Assembly (NCBI RefSeq): GCF_003583985.1
Contig: NZ_QXML01000002.1
Coordinates: 496,001-560,000 of the forward strand
Source: Algoriphagus lacus
GTDB taxonomy: Bacteria > Bacteroidota > Bacteroidia > Cytophagales > Cyclobacteriaceae
Length of the DNA stretch: 64,000 bases
Direction: 5' to 3'
Below are positions 32,655-41,621 of this stretch, piece after piece (the first letter of the stretch is position 1; every line of letters begins with the position of its first letter). A model generated the notes under the pieces. The model was not told the DNA's origin. It made no database searches and saw only the letters and a list, made by a program, of their open reading frames with translations. A program made the position numbers and the translations under genes.

Positions 32655-34023
32655 TTCCTCCTCTGGATCCGCCAATACTTCCGCCGGAAGATCCTCCTGA
32701 GCTTCTGCTCGGAGCGCTAAATCCACTTCCGCCACCAGTACTCATTCTGCTTGGAGCACTGAAGCTGGAAGAGTTGTCATTTGATCTACTTGGTGCAACT
32801 GACCTATTGTAAGAAGGAGTTGTACCTCTGTTGTATGTCGGAGATCCGCCTCTGTTATAAGAAGGAGAGGTTGACCTGTTATTATAAGATGGACTCGTAG
32901 ATCGGTTGTAAGAAGGACTTGTGCTTCTGTTGTTGTAAGAAGGGGAAGTCGCTCTTCCATCGTATCCGGATGAACTTCTCGAAGGAGAAGTATAGCTCCT
33001 GGTGTTTGTTCCAGGACTATATGTAGATGATGGTCTTGCAGAAGGAATAGAACTTCTGGATCTTGTACTAACAGCACGGTCAGCAGCAGGAGAATTGACA
33101 TTTCTTGTACTGGTCACTCTGCTTCTTCCTGAGTTATAATAGTCGTTTTGCGAATTGCTAAAGTCTCTACTTGCTACCCTGGAATTTTCGGAAGACACCA
33201 ATCTTCTAGCTGATGAATTGACTGCAGCGGCATTTCCTCTTGCTTGAGCTCTGGCGGTGCTTGGCATAATTGAAGCCTCGCTTGACCTGATCCCTGTGTT
33301 AGTTATGGAAGAGCCTCTCGTTGGTCTTGCACCGTAAACCACCCTTCGGTCCCCGTATTCACCCCCTGGTAGAATATAGGCGGGATAACCCGGATATACA
33401 GGATACATAGGATATCCGAATCCATAACCTGGATACATCGGATAACCGAATCCATACATTGGATATCCATACATTGGGTAGCCATACATCGGATATCCCC
33501 AGCCAAACCCAAATCCAATACTCATTCCAAATCCCATTGGATATCCCCAGCCAAATCCCATATAAGGAGACATTCCCCATCCATAAGGACTGTAGCCAAA
33601 TCCTAGACCAAAGTTAAAATTGATGTTAGGGGAGTTGGAGTTTTGTCCCTCGCTGTTTGCGTAATAATTGTCATAGGCATTGACATTCCCAGTCGTTTTC
33701 TGAGCAGGTGCTGTTTCGTCAAAATAAACAACCCCCTCTTCGGTAGTTGTTGATCCTGAAGTTGCCTGATATCTGGAAATGTACTCAGGGTTTACATTTC
33801 TGGAACTGAAGTTTTGTTCAGTCACAGTAGGTTCCGCAGCAATGTTTTTGAATGATTGTGGATTGTTATTTTCCACCGCATACTGGGTAGCCATTTTGAC
33901 GTCTGAAGCCATGAAATACAGGTTGTCATCTACGCCGCTAGTCGCCATTTTATTGGTGCTGCAGGAAGAGATAACTAACGATCCCAAAAGCAAAGAGGCC
34001 GGTATTAAGGGTAATTTCTTCAT
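32644..34023 (-). CDS. Low-complexity Gly/Tyr/Ser-rich lipoprotein
   Basis: 459 residues, probable envelope lipoprotein: [21 protein letters not shown] gives a lipobox with Cys21. The N-terminal third has ordinary composition ([18 protein letters not shown]), and the middle is very rich in Gly, Tyr, Met and Pro (repeats of [11 protein letters not shown]). The C-terminal half is Ser/Arg/Asn/Tyr-rich, with tandem [13 protein letters not shown] repeats, ending in Gly-rich sequence. No enzyme motif. It could be a surface or matrix protein. I start at ATG 34023 because it is the signal peptide; the frame upstream to 34119 lacks a signal and runs through the promoter region shared with proS. Confidence 0.75.
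   Translation of the reverse strand: MKKLPLIPASLLLGSLVISSCSTNKMATSGVDDNLYFMASDVKMATQYAVENNNPQSFKNIAAEPTVTEQNFSSRNVNPEYISRYQATSGSTTTEEGVVYFDETAPAQKTTGNVNAYDNYYANSEGQNSNSPNINFNFGLGFGYSPYGWGMSPYMGFGWGYPMGFGMSIGFGFGWGYPMYGYPMYGYPMYGFGYPMYPGYGFGYPMYPVYPGYPAYILPGGEYGDRRVVYGARPTRGSSITNTGIRSSEASIMPSTARAQARGNAAAVNSSARRLVSSENSRVASRDFSNSQNDYYNSGRSRVTSTRNVNSPAADRAVSTRSRSSIPSARPSSTYSPGTNTRSYTSPSRSSSGYDGRATSPSYNNRSTSPSYNRSTSPSYNNRSTSPSYNRGGSPTYNRGTTPSYNRSVAPSRSNDNSSSFSAPSRMSTGGGSGFSAPSRSSGGSSGGSIGGSRGGRGN
32803..32955 (-). repeat. Degenerate 24/27-base tandem repeats coding SPSYN(N)RST units
   Basis: Six imperfect copies of a TTGTAAGAAGGA-type 12-mer, spaced 24 or 27 bases, lie in frame within the lipoprotein gene. 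They code for repeated SYN-R-ST/TSP units, so copy number could vary between strains. Confidence 0.7.
33383..33600 (-). repeat. In-frame GYPMY-type repeats
   Basis: The stretch codes for repeated [13 protein letters not shown] and PMYPGYG units rich in Gly, Tyr, Met and Pro, with short near-identical DNA repeats (CATACATTGG/CATACATCGG). Confidence 0.7.
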
Positions 34024-34144
34024 AATTGAAGTTGATTGTTGCTTTGTTATACGGACTGGCAATCCTGAGGTTATACTTTTTGGATTATATTTGCCAACCC
34101 TAATTAAGCAAAAATACATACATTTTAATATACCTCACAACCGA

Positions 34145-35626
34145 ATGAGTAAAGGACTTCCAAAGCGCAGTGAAGATTATTCCCTGTGGTACAATGAATT
34201 GGTGAAAAGAGCAGATTTGGCTGAAAATTCAGCTGTAAGAGGATGCATGGTCATTAAGCCTTACGGTTATTCCATTTGGGAAAAAATGCAGGCTCAGTTG
34301 GACAAAATGTTCAAAGAAACCGGTCATACCAACGCCTATTTTCCTCTTTTTATCCCCAAGTCTTTTCTGAGCAAAGAAGCAAGCCATGTGGAAGGCTTTG
34401 CCAAAGAATGTGCTGTGGTGACTCACTATAGATTAAAAAATGCGGAAGATGGCTCGGGTGTAATCGTCGATCCGGAAGCGAAATTGGAAGAAGAACTGAT
34501 TGTGCGGCCAACCTCTGAGACAGTAATCTGGAGCACTTACAAAAATTGGATTCAATCTTACAGAGATCTTCCTTTGTTGGTCAATCAATGGGCTAATGTG
34601 GTCCGTTGGGAAATGAGGACAAGGCTTTTTTTAAGAACATCTGAATTCTTATGGCAGGAAGGCCATACTGCACACGCTACTGCAAAAGAAGCTATGGATG
34701 AGACCATTCAGATGATGAATGTTTACGCTCAGTTTGCTGAGGAATACATGGCCGTACCGGTGGTAAAAGGCCGCAAAACAGAAAATGAGCGCTTTGCCGG
34801 AGCAGATGATACACTATGTATTGAGGCAATGATGCAAGATGGGAAAGCCCTACAAGCAGGTACTTCCCATTTCTTGGGACAAAATTTTGCAAAGGCTTTT
34901 GACGTCAAGTTTGCCACAAAAGAAGGTGGTTTGGAATATGTCTGGGGAACTTCTTGGGGCGTAAGTACACGCCTGATGGGAGCATTAATCATGGCCCATT
35001 CCGATGACAACGGACTTCTCCTTCCTCCAAAACTTGCTCCCATCCAAGTCGTCATCGTGCCGATTTATCGGGGAGAAGCCGAGTTGGAAATGATTTCTGT
35101 GAAGGCAAAAGAAATCATGTCTGATCTCCGAAAAGTGGGAGTTTCTGTGAAATATGATGACCGGGATACTCAAAAACCAGGTTGGAAATTTGCGGAATAT
35201 GAATTGAAGGGGGTTCCTGTCAGAATTGCTCTTGGTCCAAGAGATCTAGAAAATGGAACTATCGAAATTGCCAGAAGAGATAACCTGAGCAAAGAGACCT
35301 TCGATTTGTCTTCTCAACCCATTGCTGAAAAAATCAGTGGACTTTTAGAAGAAATTCAACAAGGTATTTACAAAAAGGCTTTTGACTTTAGGGCCTCCGT
35401 TACCACGGAAGTGAATTCCTGGGAGGAGTTTCAGCAGGTGTTGGAAGAAAAAGGAGGATTTATCTCCGCCCATTGGGATGGTACTTCCGAGACAGAAGAA
35501 AAGATCAAGGAGCTGACAAAAGCCACTATTCGGTGTATTCCTTTAGACAGGAAAGAGGAAACCGGGAAATGTGTACTTACCGGCAAACCTTCTCAAGGTC
35601 GAGTTTATTTCGCCAAAGCCTACTAA
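34145..35626 (+). CDS. proS: Prolyl-tRNA synthetase
   Basis: Class II synthetase charging tRNA-Pro. The sequence [28 protein letters not shown] is the eukaryotic/archaeal-type N-terminus; motif 2 ([23 protein letters not shown]) and motif 3 ([21 protein letters not shown]) are present, along with the anticodon-binding domain ([25 protein letters not shown]). At 493 residues without the bacterial editing insertion, it is the short, archaeal-like class also used by other Bacteroidota. The start ATG 34145 is chosen; the frame upstream to 33779 lies inside the opposing lipoprotein gene and is not coding. A strong terminator follows at 35632. Confidence 0.96.
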   Translation: MSKGLPKRSEDYSLWYNELVKRADLAENSAVRGCMVIKPYGYSIWEKMQAQLDKMFKETGHTNAYFPLFIPKSFLSKEASHVEGFAKECAVVTHYRLKNAEDGSGVIVDPEAKLEEELIVRPTSETVIWSTYKNWIQSYRDLPLLVNQWANVVRWEMRTRLFLRTSEFLWQEGHTAHATAKEAMDETIQMMNVYAQFAEEYMAVPVVKGRKTENERFAGADDTLCIEAMMQDGKALQAGTSHFLGQNFAKAFDVKFATKEGGLEYVWGTSWGVSTRLMGALIMAHSDDNGLLLPPKLAPIQVVIVPIYRGEAELEMISVKAKEIMSDLRKVGVSVKYDDRDTQKPGWKFAEYELKGVPVRIALGPRDLENGTIEIARRDNLSKETFDLSSQPIAEKISGLLEEIQQGIYKKAFDFRASVTTEVNSWEEFQQVLEEKGGFISAHWDGTSETEEKIKELTKATIRCIPLDRKEETGKCVLTGKPSQGRVYFAKAY

Positions 35627-35631
35627 ACCTC

Positions 35632-35657
35632 AAAACCCGGAAACTTCCGGGTTTTTT
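35632..35657 (+). terminator. Intrinsic terminator after proS
   Basis: AAAACCCGG (35632-35640) pairs with CCGGGTTTT (35647-35655) around a six-base loop, with a T-run following. Confidence 0.88.
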
Positions 35658-35731
35658 CTTTTTTGATCGTGGGATTCATCCTGTTTCTTGTATTTTAGGC
35701 TTTATTCTTCCTCTTTGATCATTATCTACCA

Positions 35732-36190
35732 ATGACTCTTTTAATTCTAGCTAGCCTACTGATTATCGGATTGATACTGCTTTTAGTAGAAATCCTCTTC
35801 ATTCCGGGTACCACTGTGGTTGGTATTTTTGGTTTGGCGGTTAGCTTAGCAGGAGTGGCATATGCTTTTGCCTCTTTCGATTTTCAGACCGCTCTTTGGA
35901 TCACAGCAATTGCAGCGGTTCTCAATCTTGTCACAGTTTGGTACGGGTTCAGTTCGGGAGTTTGGAAAAAATTTTCTCTTAAATCTTCGATGCAGGGTGG
36001 AGCGTTTGACGGTCGAACTGATGGGGTTTCTGTTGGAATGAACGGAAAGGCTGTTTCGGATATCAAGCCCTTCGGAAAAGCTGCTTTTGGTGAATTGGTT
36101 TTGGAAGTGAAATCCGAAGAAGGCTTTATTGAAGTCGGCAAAGAAGTCAGTATTATTAAAATTGAAAACAATAAAATTCTGGTAAAATAA
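35732..36190 (+). CDS. NfeD-like membrane protein
   Basis: 152 residues: two or three membrane helices (about 3-22, 25-48, 52-70, including the [20 protein letters not shown] signature of NfeD proteins) and a C-terminal soluble OB-fold domain of about 65 residues ([35 protein letters not shown]). Proteins of this type accompany flotillin/stomatin partners and are thought to be structural or to help membrane-microdomain organisation. The floA gene starts five bases after its stop. There is no protease domain, so this is the short NfeD1b-like form. Confidence 0.88.
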   Translation: MTLLILASLLIIGLILLLVEILFIPGTTVVGIFGLAVSLAGVAYAFASFDFQTALWITAIAAVLNLVTVWYGFSSGVWKKFSLKSSMQGGAFDGRTDGVSVGMNGKAVSDIKPFGKAAFGELVLEVKSEEGFIEVGKEVSIIKIENNKILVK

Positions 36191-36195
36191 CTCTT

Positions 36196-37206
36196 ATGGA
36201 TCCTTCAAGTTCAATGTTTGTCTTGGTCGCTGCTTTTGCAGGGATCGTTTTATTATTCATTTTTTTATACTTCGTTCCGGTTAATCTTTGGATTACCGCC
36301 CAGTTTTCGAATGTAAAAGTCGGAATCGGTGAATTGATCGGGATGAGAATCCGGAAAGTACCGCCAAGCGTAATCGTGAATTCATTGATCACCGCAACAA
36401 AGGCAGGATTGCAATTGACCTCCAATGACCTGGAAACGCACTATCTCGCAGGTGGAAATGTACCTACTGTAATAAGGGCTTTGATCTCTGCTGACAAAGC
36501 AAACATCAGCTTGACTTTCAAGCAGGCAACTGCGATCGATCTAGCCGGCCGTGATGTGTTTGAGGCTGTTCAAATCTCCGTTAATCCCAAGGTTATCAAT
36601 ACGCCAAATGTAGCCGCTGTGGCTGCTGATGGGATTCAACTCATCGCAAAAGCACGAGTAACCGTACGAGCCAACATTGCCCAGCTAGTAGGTGGCGCTG
36701 GAGAAGAAACTATCCTAGCCCGTGTGGGTGAAGGTATCGTAACATCAATTGGTTCTGCGGCTACACATAAAAGTGTACTTGAGAATCCGGATAAAATATC
36801 CAAACTCGTGCTTTCAAGAGGTTTGGATGCGGGTACGGCATTTGAAATTTTGTCAATTGATATTGCTGATATTGATGTGGGAACAAACATAGGAGCGAAA
36901 CTTCAGATCGATCAGGCCTCTGCAGATTTGAAAGTGGCTGAGGCTAAAGCCGAAGAAAGACGGGCGATGGCTGTAGCATTGGAACAGGAAATGAAAGCCA
37001 GAAATGTGGAAATGCGAGCGAAAGTAATAGAGGCAGAAGCTGAAGTTCCGAGAGCTTTGGCAGAGGCATTCCGTTCCGGTCAGCTTGGAGTGATGGATTA
37101 TTATAAAATGGAAAACATCAAATCCGATACTTCTATGCGGGAATCAATAGCCAATTCCGATAAGGATTCGAAAGATTCAGGAATAGGTAAATCGGAGAAG
37201 AAATAA
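36196..37206 (+). CDS. floA: Flotillin-like protein FloA
   Basis: Scaffold protein of membrane microdomains. An N-terminal membrane helix (about 8-30), the SPFH/band 7 domain ([34 protein letters not shown]) and the long Ala/Glu-rich coiled coil (about 230-290, [24 protein letters not shown]) are present, and the [28 protein letters not shown] tail is diagnostic of bacterial FloA. The length of 336 includes a Ser/Lys-rich extension after that tail. Co-transcribed with the NfeD-like gene. It ends against a terminator at 37209 that is shared with the opposing WG-repeat gene. Confidence 0.92.
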   Translation: MDPSSSMFVLVAAFAGIVLLFIFLYFVPVNLWITAQFSNVKVGIGELIGMRIRKVPPSVIVNSLITATKAGLQLTSNDLETHYLAGGNVPTVIRALISADKANISLTFKQATAIDLAGRDVFEAVQISVNPKVINTPNVAAVAADGIQLIAKARVTVRANIAQLVGGAGEETILARVGEGIVTSIGSAATHKSVLENPDKISKLVLSRGLDAGTAFEILSIDIADIDVGTNIGAKLQIDQASADLKVAEAKAEERRAMAVALEQEMKARNVEMRAKVIEAEAEVPRALAEAFRSGQLGVMDYYKMENIKSDTSMRESIANSDKDSKDSGIGKSEKK

Positions 37207-37208
37207 GA

Positions 37209-37235
37209 AAAGGGAGCTATTAAGCTCCCTTTTTT
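37209..37235. terminator. Bidirectional terminator overlapping the end of the WG-repeat gene
   Basis: AAAGGGAGCT (37209-37218) pairs with AGCTCCCTTT (37223-37232) around the loop ATTA, followed by T. The TAA stop of the minus-strand WG gene (37222-37220) lies in the loop, so one arm also codes for its last residues (KKGA). Confidence 0.88.
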
Positions 37236-38788
37236 CGTTTACCGTTTGTCGGTTCGGGTTCCTGAATCACCACCGGAACGTAGAGTTCTTTTACCAGGAT
37301 TTGATTTCCAGCCCAATCCGGAACCACCTGCTGGTAATGAACCGGGAAAATCACGTCAGCTTTTTCATTTAATACTCCGGAAAGCCCCTGTTTTCTAACG
37401 ATAAAAAAGCCCGGTTTTTCAACTTGGATATTTTCAAATTCAATGGGTAGGATTTCTTGGCCAGTACTGTTCAATAGGCCTCTTTTCCCCTCTTTTTCCA
37501 CTAAAAAATAACCTTCTTTCAGTCTGCAAACTTGATCAAATCCTAGCTCATTCAGCGTTTGTCCGCTGGAGTTTAGAATGAAATATTGACCTCCTGCTTT
37601 GGCTATAGCGGTACCTGATGAAAATTCTTTGATCTCATCCCATTTTGCTTCGCTGATTATTCTGCCCTCTCTATCTATAAGTCCCCACGAGTCGGAATTT
37701 CTAAATGTGGCACGTTGCTCGGAGAAAATGCCTGTCTCAGCAAAATTTGGCTCAATTGTCCAATCCCCATTTTGATTGATAAATCCGGACTTTCCGTTTT
37801 TGCCTGCAGGAAATAAGCCTTCGCTTCCACCTTTGATCCAGTCTGCTTCAGCGACAGGCTGAACCAACCATCCTTTTTTGCTCAAAAGCCCAAGTTTGTT
37901 TTCCCTAAACCTGACATTGTATAATCCTGGTTCAATTAGCTGCACCGATTCCATTCCTACGCCATCAAACAATATCCCGTCCTCCTCCATTACTCTCCGG
38001 AGTTTGCCGTGGATATACTCCAGCATTAAGTCTCCTTCCTTGGTGATTTTGTGATAGGAATTGTACGCAACGTCGGATTGGACTTCATCGCCTTTGATGA
38101 GTAAATATTGGTTCTCATCAAATCCGTAAAAGTAATCCCCACGAGTGTGCTCAAGTTGATCCACAACGGGATCCATGACATAGTCACCGTCAATATTGAT
38201 GATACCATATCCGGAGGATTCTTTTGCCAGGAGATACTTTCCATCATTTTCCTGTAGAAGTTGATATGGCCGTTCTGGATCATTGGATAAGGGGAGATAA
38301 TAGGATTCCCCTTTTTTGATAATGACCATGCCATTTTTCGTAAGCTTGGCTTCTTCCAGGGTTCCAAGGGCAGTGGTCTTGCCATTTCCACGTTCAAAAA
38401 GCCAGAATTCATTTCCCTTTCTCCCTAACAGGTAGTTGAAATAGGTTTGTATTTCCTCGTATTCCAGTGGCATCACAAGTTGGCCATATTCATGAAATGC
38501 GCCAATCCCTTGTGGCCCTTTGACCAAAATCCAAGGAGCGAGGTATTGGTAAATTTCTGTTCCCTTCAGATCTACCATGGGTTTTAATTCTCTGGATAGC
38601 AAAAAAAGCCCATCCTGATTTTTTCCGGTGATTACAGTTTCGCTGAGAACCTCTATCCGTTCGAAGATTGCTCTGGATTTTAGTTTTCCCTGTAAATCAT
38701 ACACGTCCCAAGTTTGAGCAAACACGCTTGAGGAAAAAAGCAGGGAAATCAGGGTGGCTAGAAAGAATCGGGATGAATTGGAAATCAT
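37220..38788 (-). CDS. Exported WG-repeat protein
   Basis: 522 residues with a signal peptide (MISNSSRFFLATLISLLFSSSVFAQ). The mature part contains several WG-type repeats: WGLIDREGRIISEAKWDEI, SGFINQNGDWTIEPNF, RGLLNSTGQEILPIEFENI, KLGLLSKKGWLVQPVAE and GVLNEKADVIFPVHYQQV. WG repeats form beta-rich modules of unclear binding function. No enzymatic motif. Its stop lies inside the terminator hairpin shared with floA. The gene stands alone between two terminators. Confidence 0.8.
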   Translation of the reverse strand: MISNSSRFFLATLISLLFSSSVFAQTWDVYDLQGKLKSRAIFERIEVLSETVITGKNQDGLFLLSRELKPMVDLKGTEIYQYLAPWILVKGPQGIGAFHEYGQLVMPLEYEEIQTYFNYLLGRKGNEFWLFERGNGKTTALGTLEEAKLTKNGMVIIKKGESYYLPLSNDPERPYQLLQENDGKYLLAKESSGYGIINIDGDYVMDPVVDQLEHTRGDYFYGFDENQYLLIKGDEVQSDVAYNSYHKITKEGDLMLEYIHGKLRRVMEEDGILFDGVGMESVQLIEPGLYNVRFRENKLGLLSKKGWLVQPVAEADWIKGGSEGLFPAGKNGKSGFINQNGDWTIEPNFAETGIFSEQRATFRNSDSWGLIDREGRIISEAKWDEIKEFSSGTAIAKAGGQYFILNSSGQTLNELGFDQVCRLKEGYFLVEKEGKRGLLNSTGQEILPIEFENIQVEKPGFFIVRKQGLSGVLNEKADVIFPVHYQQVVPDWAGNQILVKELYVPVVIQEPEPTNGKRKKGA

Positions 38789-38822
38789 ATCGGGTGATAA
38801 AATTCTGAAAGGGCTAAAGATA

Positions 38823-38860
38823 AAATGACCAAAGGATTCTGTGTAATCCTTTGGTCATTT
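38823..38860 (-). terminator. Strong intrinsic terminator after hemA (minus strand)
   Basis: A perfect 16-base stem, AAATGACCAAAGGATT (38823-38838) with AATCCTTTGGTCATTT (38845-38860) and loop CTGTGT; on the minus strand it is followed by TTTTATCTTT. It lies just downstream of hemA and before the WG-repeat gene's start. Confidence 0.85.
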
Positions 38861-38878
38861 CCAGAAAAGAAACTGTGT

Positions 38879-40147
38879 TTATTTTTCTGTTTTTACTTTT
38901 TCGAGGTCGAAAAGATCGGTGATGATTTCAATCATTTCCTCTGCCTGATTTCGCTGGCATGCTGCTCTTAACTGTACCACCGGTACTTTGAGAATTTTTT
39001 GCATCATGCTTTTGGTGATTTTATCAATCAGGACATAATCTTTTTCTTCCACGTTTTTAAGATACCGGCTGAGCTCTTCCTGGCGGATTTGCTCGAGTGA
39101 CTGCTTGAGCTTATTAATGGTAGGGGATACCATCATTTCCTTCTTCCAGTTGTAAAACTCCTCAATGCTCTCGTTTATTATTTCCTCGACTTGAGGTACT
39201 GAGGCAAGCCGCTTTTCCAGAGCTTCGGATGCTTTGCTGCGAATATTGTCAACGTTGTATAGGACTACACCTGGCACATCCTCAACTGAAGTTTCAATGC
39301 TTCTTGGTACAGATAGATCCACCAGTAACTTGTAGCTCTGGATGTCAAATTTTTTGACAATCTCTTTGGTAATAAACGGCTCATTTTTCATTATCGAGCA
39401 GACAATCACATCTGCCTCGTTCATAGCCTCTCTGCATTCCTCAAATGGAACCACTTCAAGTCCCAAAGGAGCTGCAATTTCCTGGGCTTTGGATAGTGTC
39501 CGGTTAGTGATCTTCACCTTAGCATCCGGCAAATGAACCATATTTTTTGCTACATCTTCGCCTATTTCACCTACGCCGATTAGAAGAATGCGAGGTTGAT
39601 AGGTATTTGAAGTAAGGCTTTCAATCAGCTCAATGGTTGCATATGAGAGGGAGGCGGCACCATCTCGAAAGGAAGTTTCCTGAACAATCCGTTTGTTGGT
39701 AAAAAAGATCGTGTGCATCAGCCTATGCAAAAATGGACCTGCCATTTCCAAGTCAGCAGAGGTTTGATAGGCTCTTTTTACCTGATTCGAGATTTGGATG
39801 TCTCCGACGACCTGGGCTTCCAAGCCCATTGAAACTCGAAAAAGATGCGATATAGCCTGACGGTCATCATTAAAAATCTCGAAATAGTCCATGTAATTGA
39901 CCACATCGATAAGACCTTTTTCAAGCCCTACCAATTTGATGATCTCTGTACTTAGATCTAACTCATGGCTGTAGTATACCTCAGTTCTGTTGCAGGTAGA
40001 TAGAATCAATGCATCGCTCAAACTGAAAAACTCTTTAAGTTTCAGGAGAATACGATGGCTTGATTCTTCGTCCAAAGAAATTAATTCCCGGATCTGAACA
40101 GGGGCGGTTTTATAGGATAGACTGATCGCTCGAAACTTGATCTGCAT
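38879..40147 (-). CDS. hemA: Glutamyl-tRNA reductase
   Basis: NADPH-dependent enzyme reducing glutamyl-tRNA to glutamate-1-semialdehyde, first step of C5 haem synthesis; HemL, the next enzyme, is encoded at 17247-18536. The catalytic Cys52 is in LSTCNRTEVYY; GLEAQVVGDIQISNQVKRAY is the substrate-recognition region; ILLIGVGEIGEDVAKNM is the NADPH-binding Rossmann motif; and the C-terminal helical dimerisation domain is complete. The length (422) is normal. A TAnnTTTG box occurs 20-odd bases upstream on the minus strand, and a strong terminator follows, so it appears to be a single-gene unit. Confidence 0.95.
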   Translation of the reverse strand: MQIKFRAISLSYKTAPVQIRELISLDEESSHRILLKLKEFFSLSDALILSTCNRTEVYYSHELDLSTEIIKLVGLEKGLIDVVNYMDYFEIFNDDRQAISHLFRVSMGLEAQVVGDIQISNQVKRAYQTSADLEMAGPFLHRLMHTIFFTNKRIVQETSFRDGAASLSYATIELIESLTSNTYQPRILLIGVGEIGEDVAKNMVHLPDAKVKITNRTLSKAQEIAAPLGLEVVPFEECREAMNEADVIVCSIMKNEPFITKEIVKKFDIQSYKLLVDLSVPRSIETSVEDVPGVVLYNVDNIRSKASEALEKRLASVPQVEEIINESIEEFYNWKKEMMVSPTINKLKQSLEQIRQEELSRYLKNVEEKDYVLIDKITKSMMQKILKVPVVQLRAACQRNQAEEMIEIITDLFDLEKVKTEK

Positions 40148-40166
40148 CTTTACAAGTTTTGCATCG

Positions 40167-40174
40167 CAAATTTA
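40167..40174 (-). promoter_or_regulatory. Candidate -7 box for hemA
   Basis: On the minus strand TAAATTTG matches TAnnTTTG, 19 bases before the hemA ATG. No matching TTTG is seen at the -33 distance. Confidence 0.3.
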
Positions 40175-40336
40175 ACAGACAATGCTCCTTTTAAGTTTGT
40201 TTCGTGTAATTGTGAATTAATTTAGAATATATCTAAATAATGATCTTAAAATTCTTAGTTTCCAGAACCCATTTTGTTTTCTTAAACAGTATGTATTAAC
40301 TTATAAGTTATTGTTTTGGGCTATACTTTTTGACTG

Positions 40337-41020
40337 ATGACCGACAGGTTTTTTTATTGGATGAAATCTTATCTGGGATTTTCCCGAAAAGAATCCCGTG
40401 GATTTCTTTTACTGATTCCCGTTTTGCTTCTCTCTGGATTGTCACCTTCATTGGTTCGTTTTTACAAAAACAGGCAAGCAGAACAAAATTTTGCCCATTA
40501 TTTAGGTCAGTTGGATAGTCTCGGGAAGTTGGAAGTCCAATTGGTCAGTTCTCCCTATCCGACCTTTAACCCACAGGATACAGCTAAAAATACCCGAAAT
40601 CAAAAACAACTCGAAAATCTAAACCGGATTCCGTTTGCGGAAGCAGATTCAATCACCCTTCAGATTGTGCCCGGTATTGGTCAAGCTACAGCGGGCAGGA
40701 TCATCAAATACCGTGAAAATCTTGGTGGATTTCACAGTCAAGGGCAGTTATTGGAAGTATTTGGAGTCAAAGAAGAAACGGCTGTATCACTTTGGGAGTT
40801 TTTTGAGTTTGAACCTTTGATTTTTCGAAAAATTCCAATCAATTCAGTCGCACTTGAAGATTTGTCAGCCCATCCCTACATCAGCTATGGTGAGGCCAAA
40901 GTTTTGTTGGCATATCGTAACCAGCACGGGAAATTCCTTTCGGAAGCGGACCTGTTGAAAATCAAAATTTTCAAATCCGAGTGGGTTGAGAAAATCAGTC
41001 CCTACCTGAATTTTGATTAA
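40337..41020 (+). CDS. ComEA-like helix-hairpin-helix protein with membrane anchor
   Basis: A 227-residue protein with an N-terminal membrane segment (about 23-38, RGFLLLIPVLLLSGLSP), a spacer of about 55 residues, and two helix-hairpin-helix DNA-binding units: LQIVPGIGQATAGRIIKYRENLGGFHSQGQLLEVFGV and a second, weaker copy SYGEAKVLLAYRNQHGKFLSEADLLKI. Such anchored HhH proteins resemble ComEA, which binds incoming DNA during transformation, although many Bacteroidota carry them without proven competence. No com genes are nearby. Its start gives a canonical N-terminal anchor. Confidence 0.82.
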   Translation: MTDRFFYWMKSYLGFSRKESRGFLLLIPVLLLSGLSPSLVRFYKNRQAEQNFAHYLGQLDSLGKLEVQLVSSPYPTFNPQDTAKNTRNQKQLENLNRIPFAEADSITLQIVPGIGQATAGRIIKYRENLGGFHSQGQLLEVFGVKEETAVSLWEFFEFEPLIFRKIPINSVALEDLSAHPYISYGEAKVLLAYRNQHGKFLSEADLLKIKIFKSEWVEKISPYLNFD

Positions 41021-41071
41021 TCCGGAATTTTCCACGGAAATGTAAATTGAATTTTTGCTCATCTTTGAGGC

Positions 41072-41548
41072 ATGAGTTCCACTCAAGATCAGAAAATCAA
41101 CCTTCCCATTTTAAATCTTCCTCATTTTGAGCCAACGATTCGTCAGTCAGATGGGAAGCTTTGGATTTTTGACTCATTGAGGAAAAAGTATTTGGTATTA
41201 ACTCCGGAAGAGTGGGTTCGACAACATTGGACCAATTATTTAATCAATCATCAGGATTACCCTGGAGGACTTTTTTCTTTGGAAAAAGGATTGAAATACA
41301 ATAAATTACAAAAAAGGACTGATTTGGTTGTTTTTGACCGGGAAGGTAAGCCCTACCTATTGGTCGAGTGTAAAGCCCCTACGATAAGGATTAATGATCA
41401 AACCTTGGGGCAGGCCATGGCTTACAACCGGGAATTAAATTGTCCCAATCTGATTCTTTCGAATGGCATAAAACATTTTTATATGGCATATGACAGTGAC
41501 GAAAAAAAATTTATTCAACGTCAAAGTTTACCGATTTGTCCCAAATAA
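41072..41548 (+). CDS. Lone HsdR N-terminal (HSDR_N_2) domain protein
   Basis: 158-residue protein matching the nuclease-like N-terminal domain of type I restriction subunit R. The PD-(D/E)xK-type residues appear in KRTDLVVFDREGKPYLLVECKAP (Asp ... Glu-Cys-Lys), followed by the QAMAYNRELNCPNLILSNGIKHFY block typical of these domains. No helicase part, HsdM or HsdS is present in the window. Similar stand-alone copies are frequent in Bacteroidota and are of unknown role. The Fnr-like palindrome begins 15 bases after its stop. Confidence 0.85.
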   Translation: MSSTQDQKINLPILNLPHFEPTIRQSDGKLWIFDSLRKKYLVLTPEEWVRQHWTNYLINHQDYPGGLFSLEKGLKYNKLQKRTDLVVFDREGKPYLLVECKAPTIRINDQTLGQAMAYNRELNCPNLILSNGIKHFYMAYDSDEKKFIQRQSLPICPK

Positions 41549-41562
41549 CTAGTCTTTTTTTA

Positions 41563-41574
41563 TGATTTAAATCA
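41563..41574. promoter_or_regulatory. FNR-like palindrome upstream of the Crp/Fnr gene
   Basis: The perfect 12-base palindrome TGATTTAAATCA has the core TGAT-N4-ATCA of Fnr/Crp-family boxes (TTGATnnnnATCAA), with only the outermost bases differing. It is centred 53 bases before the Crp/Fnr start codon, so it may be an autoregulatory site. Confidence 0.5.
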
Positions 41575-41621
41575 GTCATTTTTTAAATTCAAAGAACAAT
41601 TTTTACCCAGCAATTACAATT

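Noticed and set aside
34024..34119. N-terminal extension of the low-complexity lipoprotein
   Set aside because: It would put 32 residues ahead of a clear signal peptide and run through the divergent promoter region.
33779..34144. Upstream extension of the proS frame
   Set aside because: It lies within the opposing lipoprotein gene and has no similarity to ProRS N-termini; ATG 34145 starts at the conserved sequence.
41072..41548. A type I restriction system
   Set aside because: Only the HsdR N-terminal domain is present; no helicase, methylase or specificity subunit is in the window.
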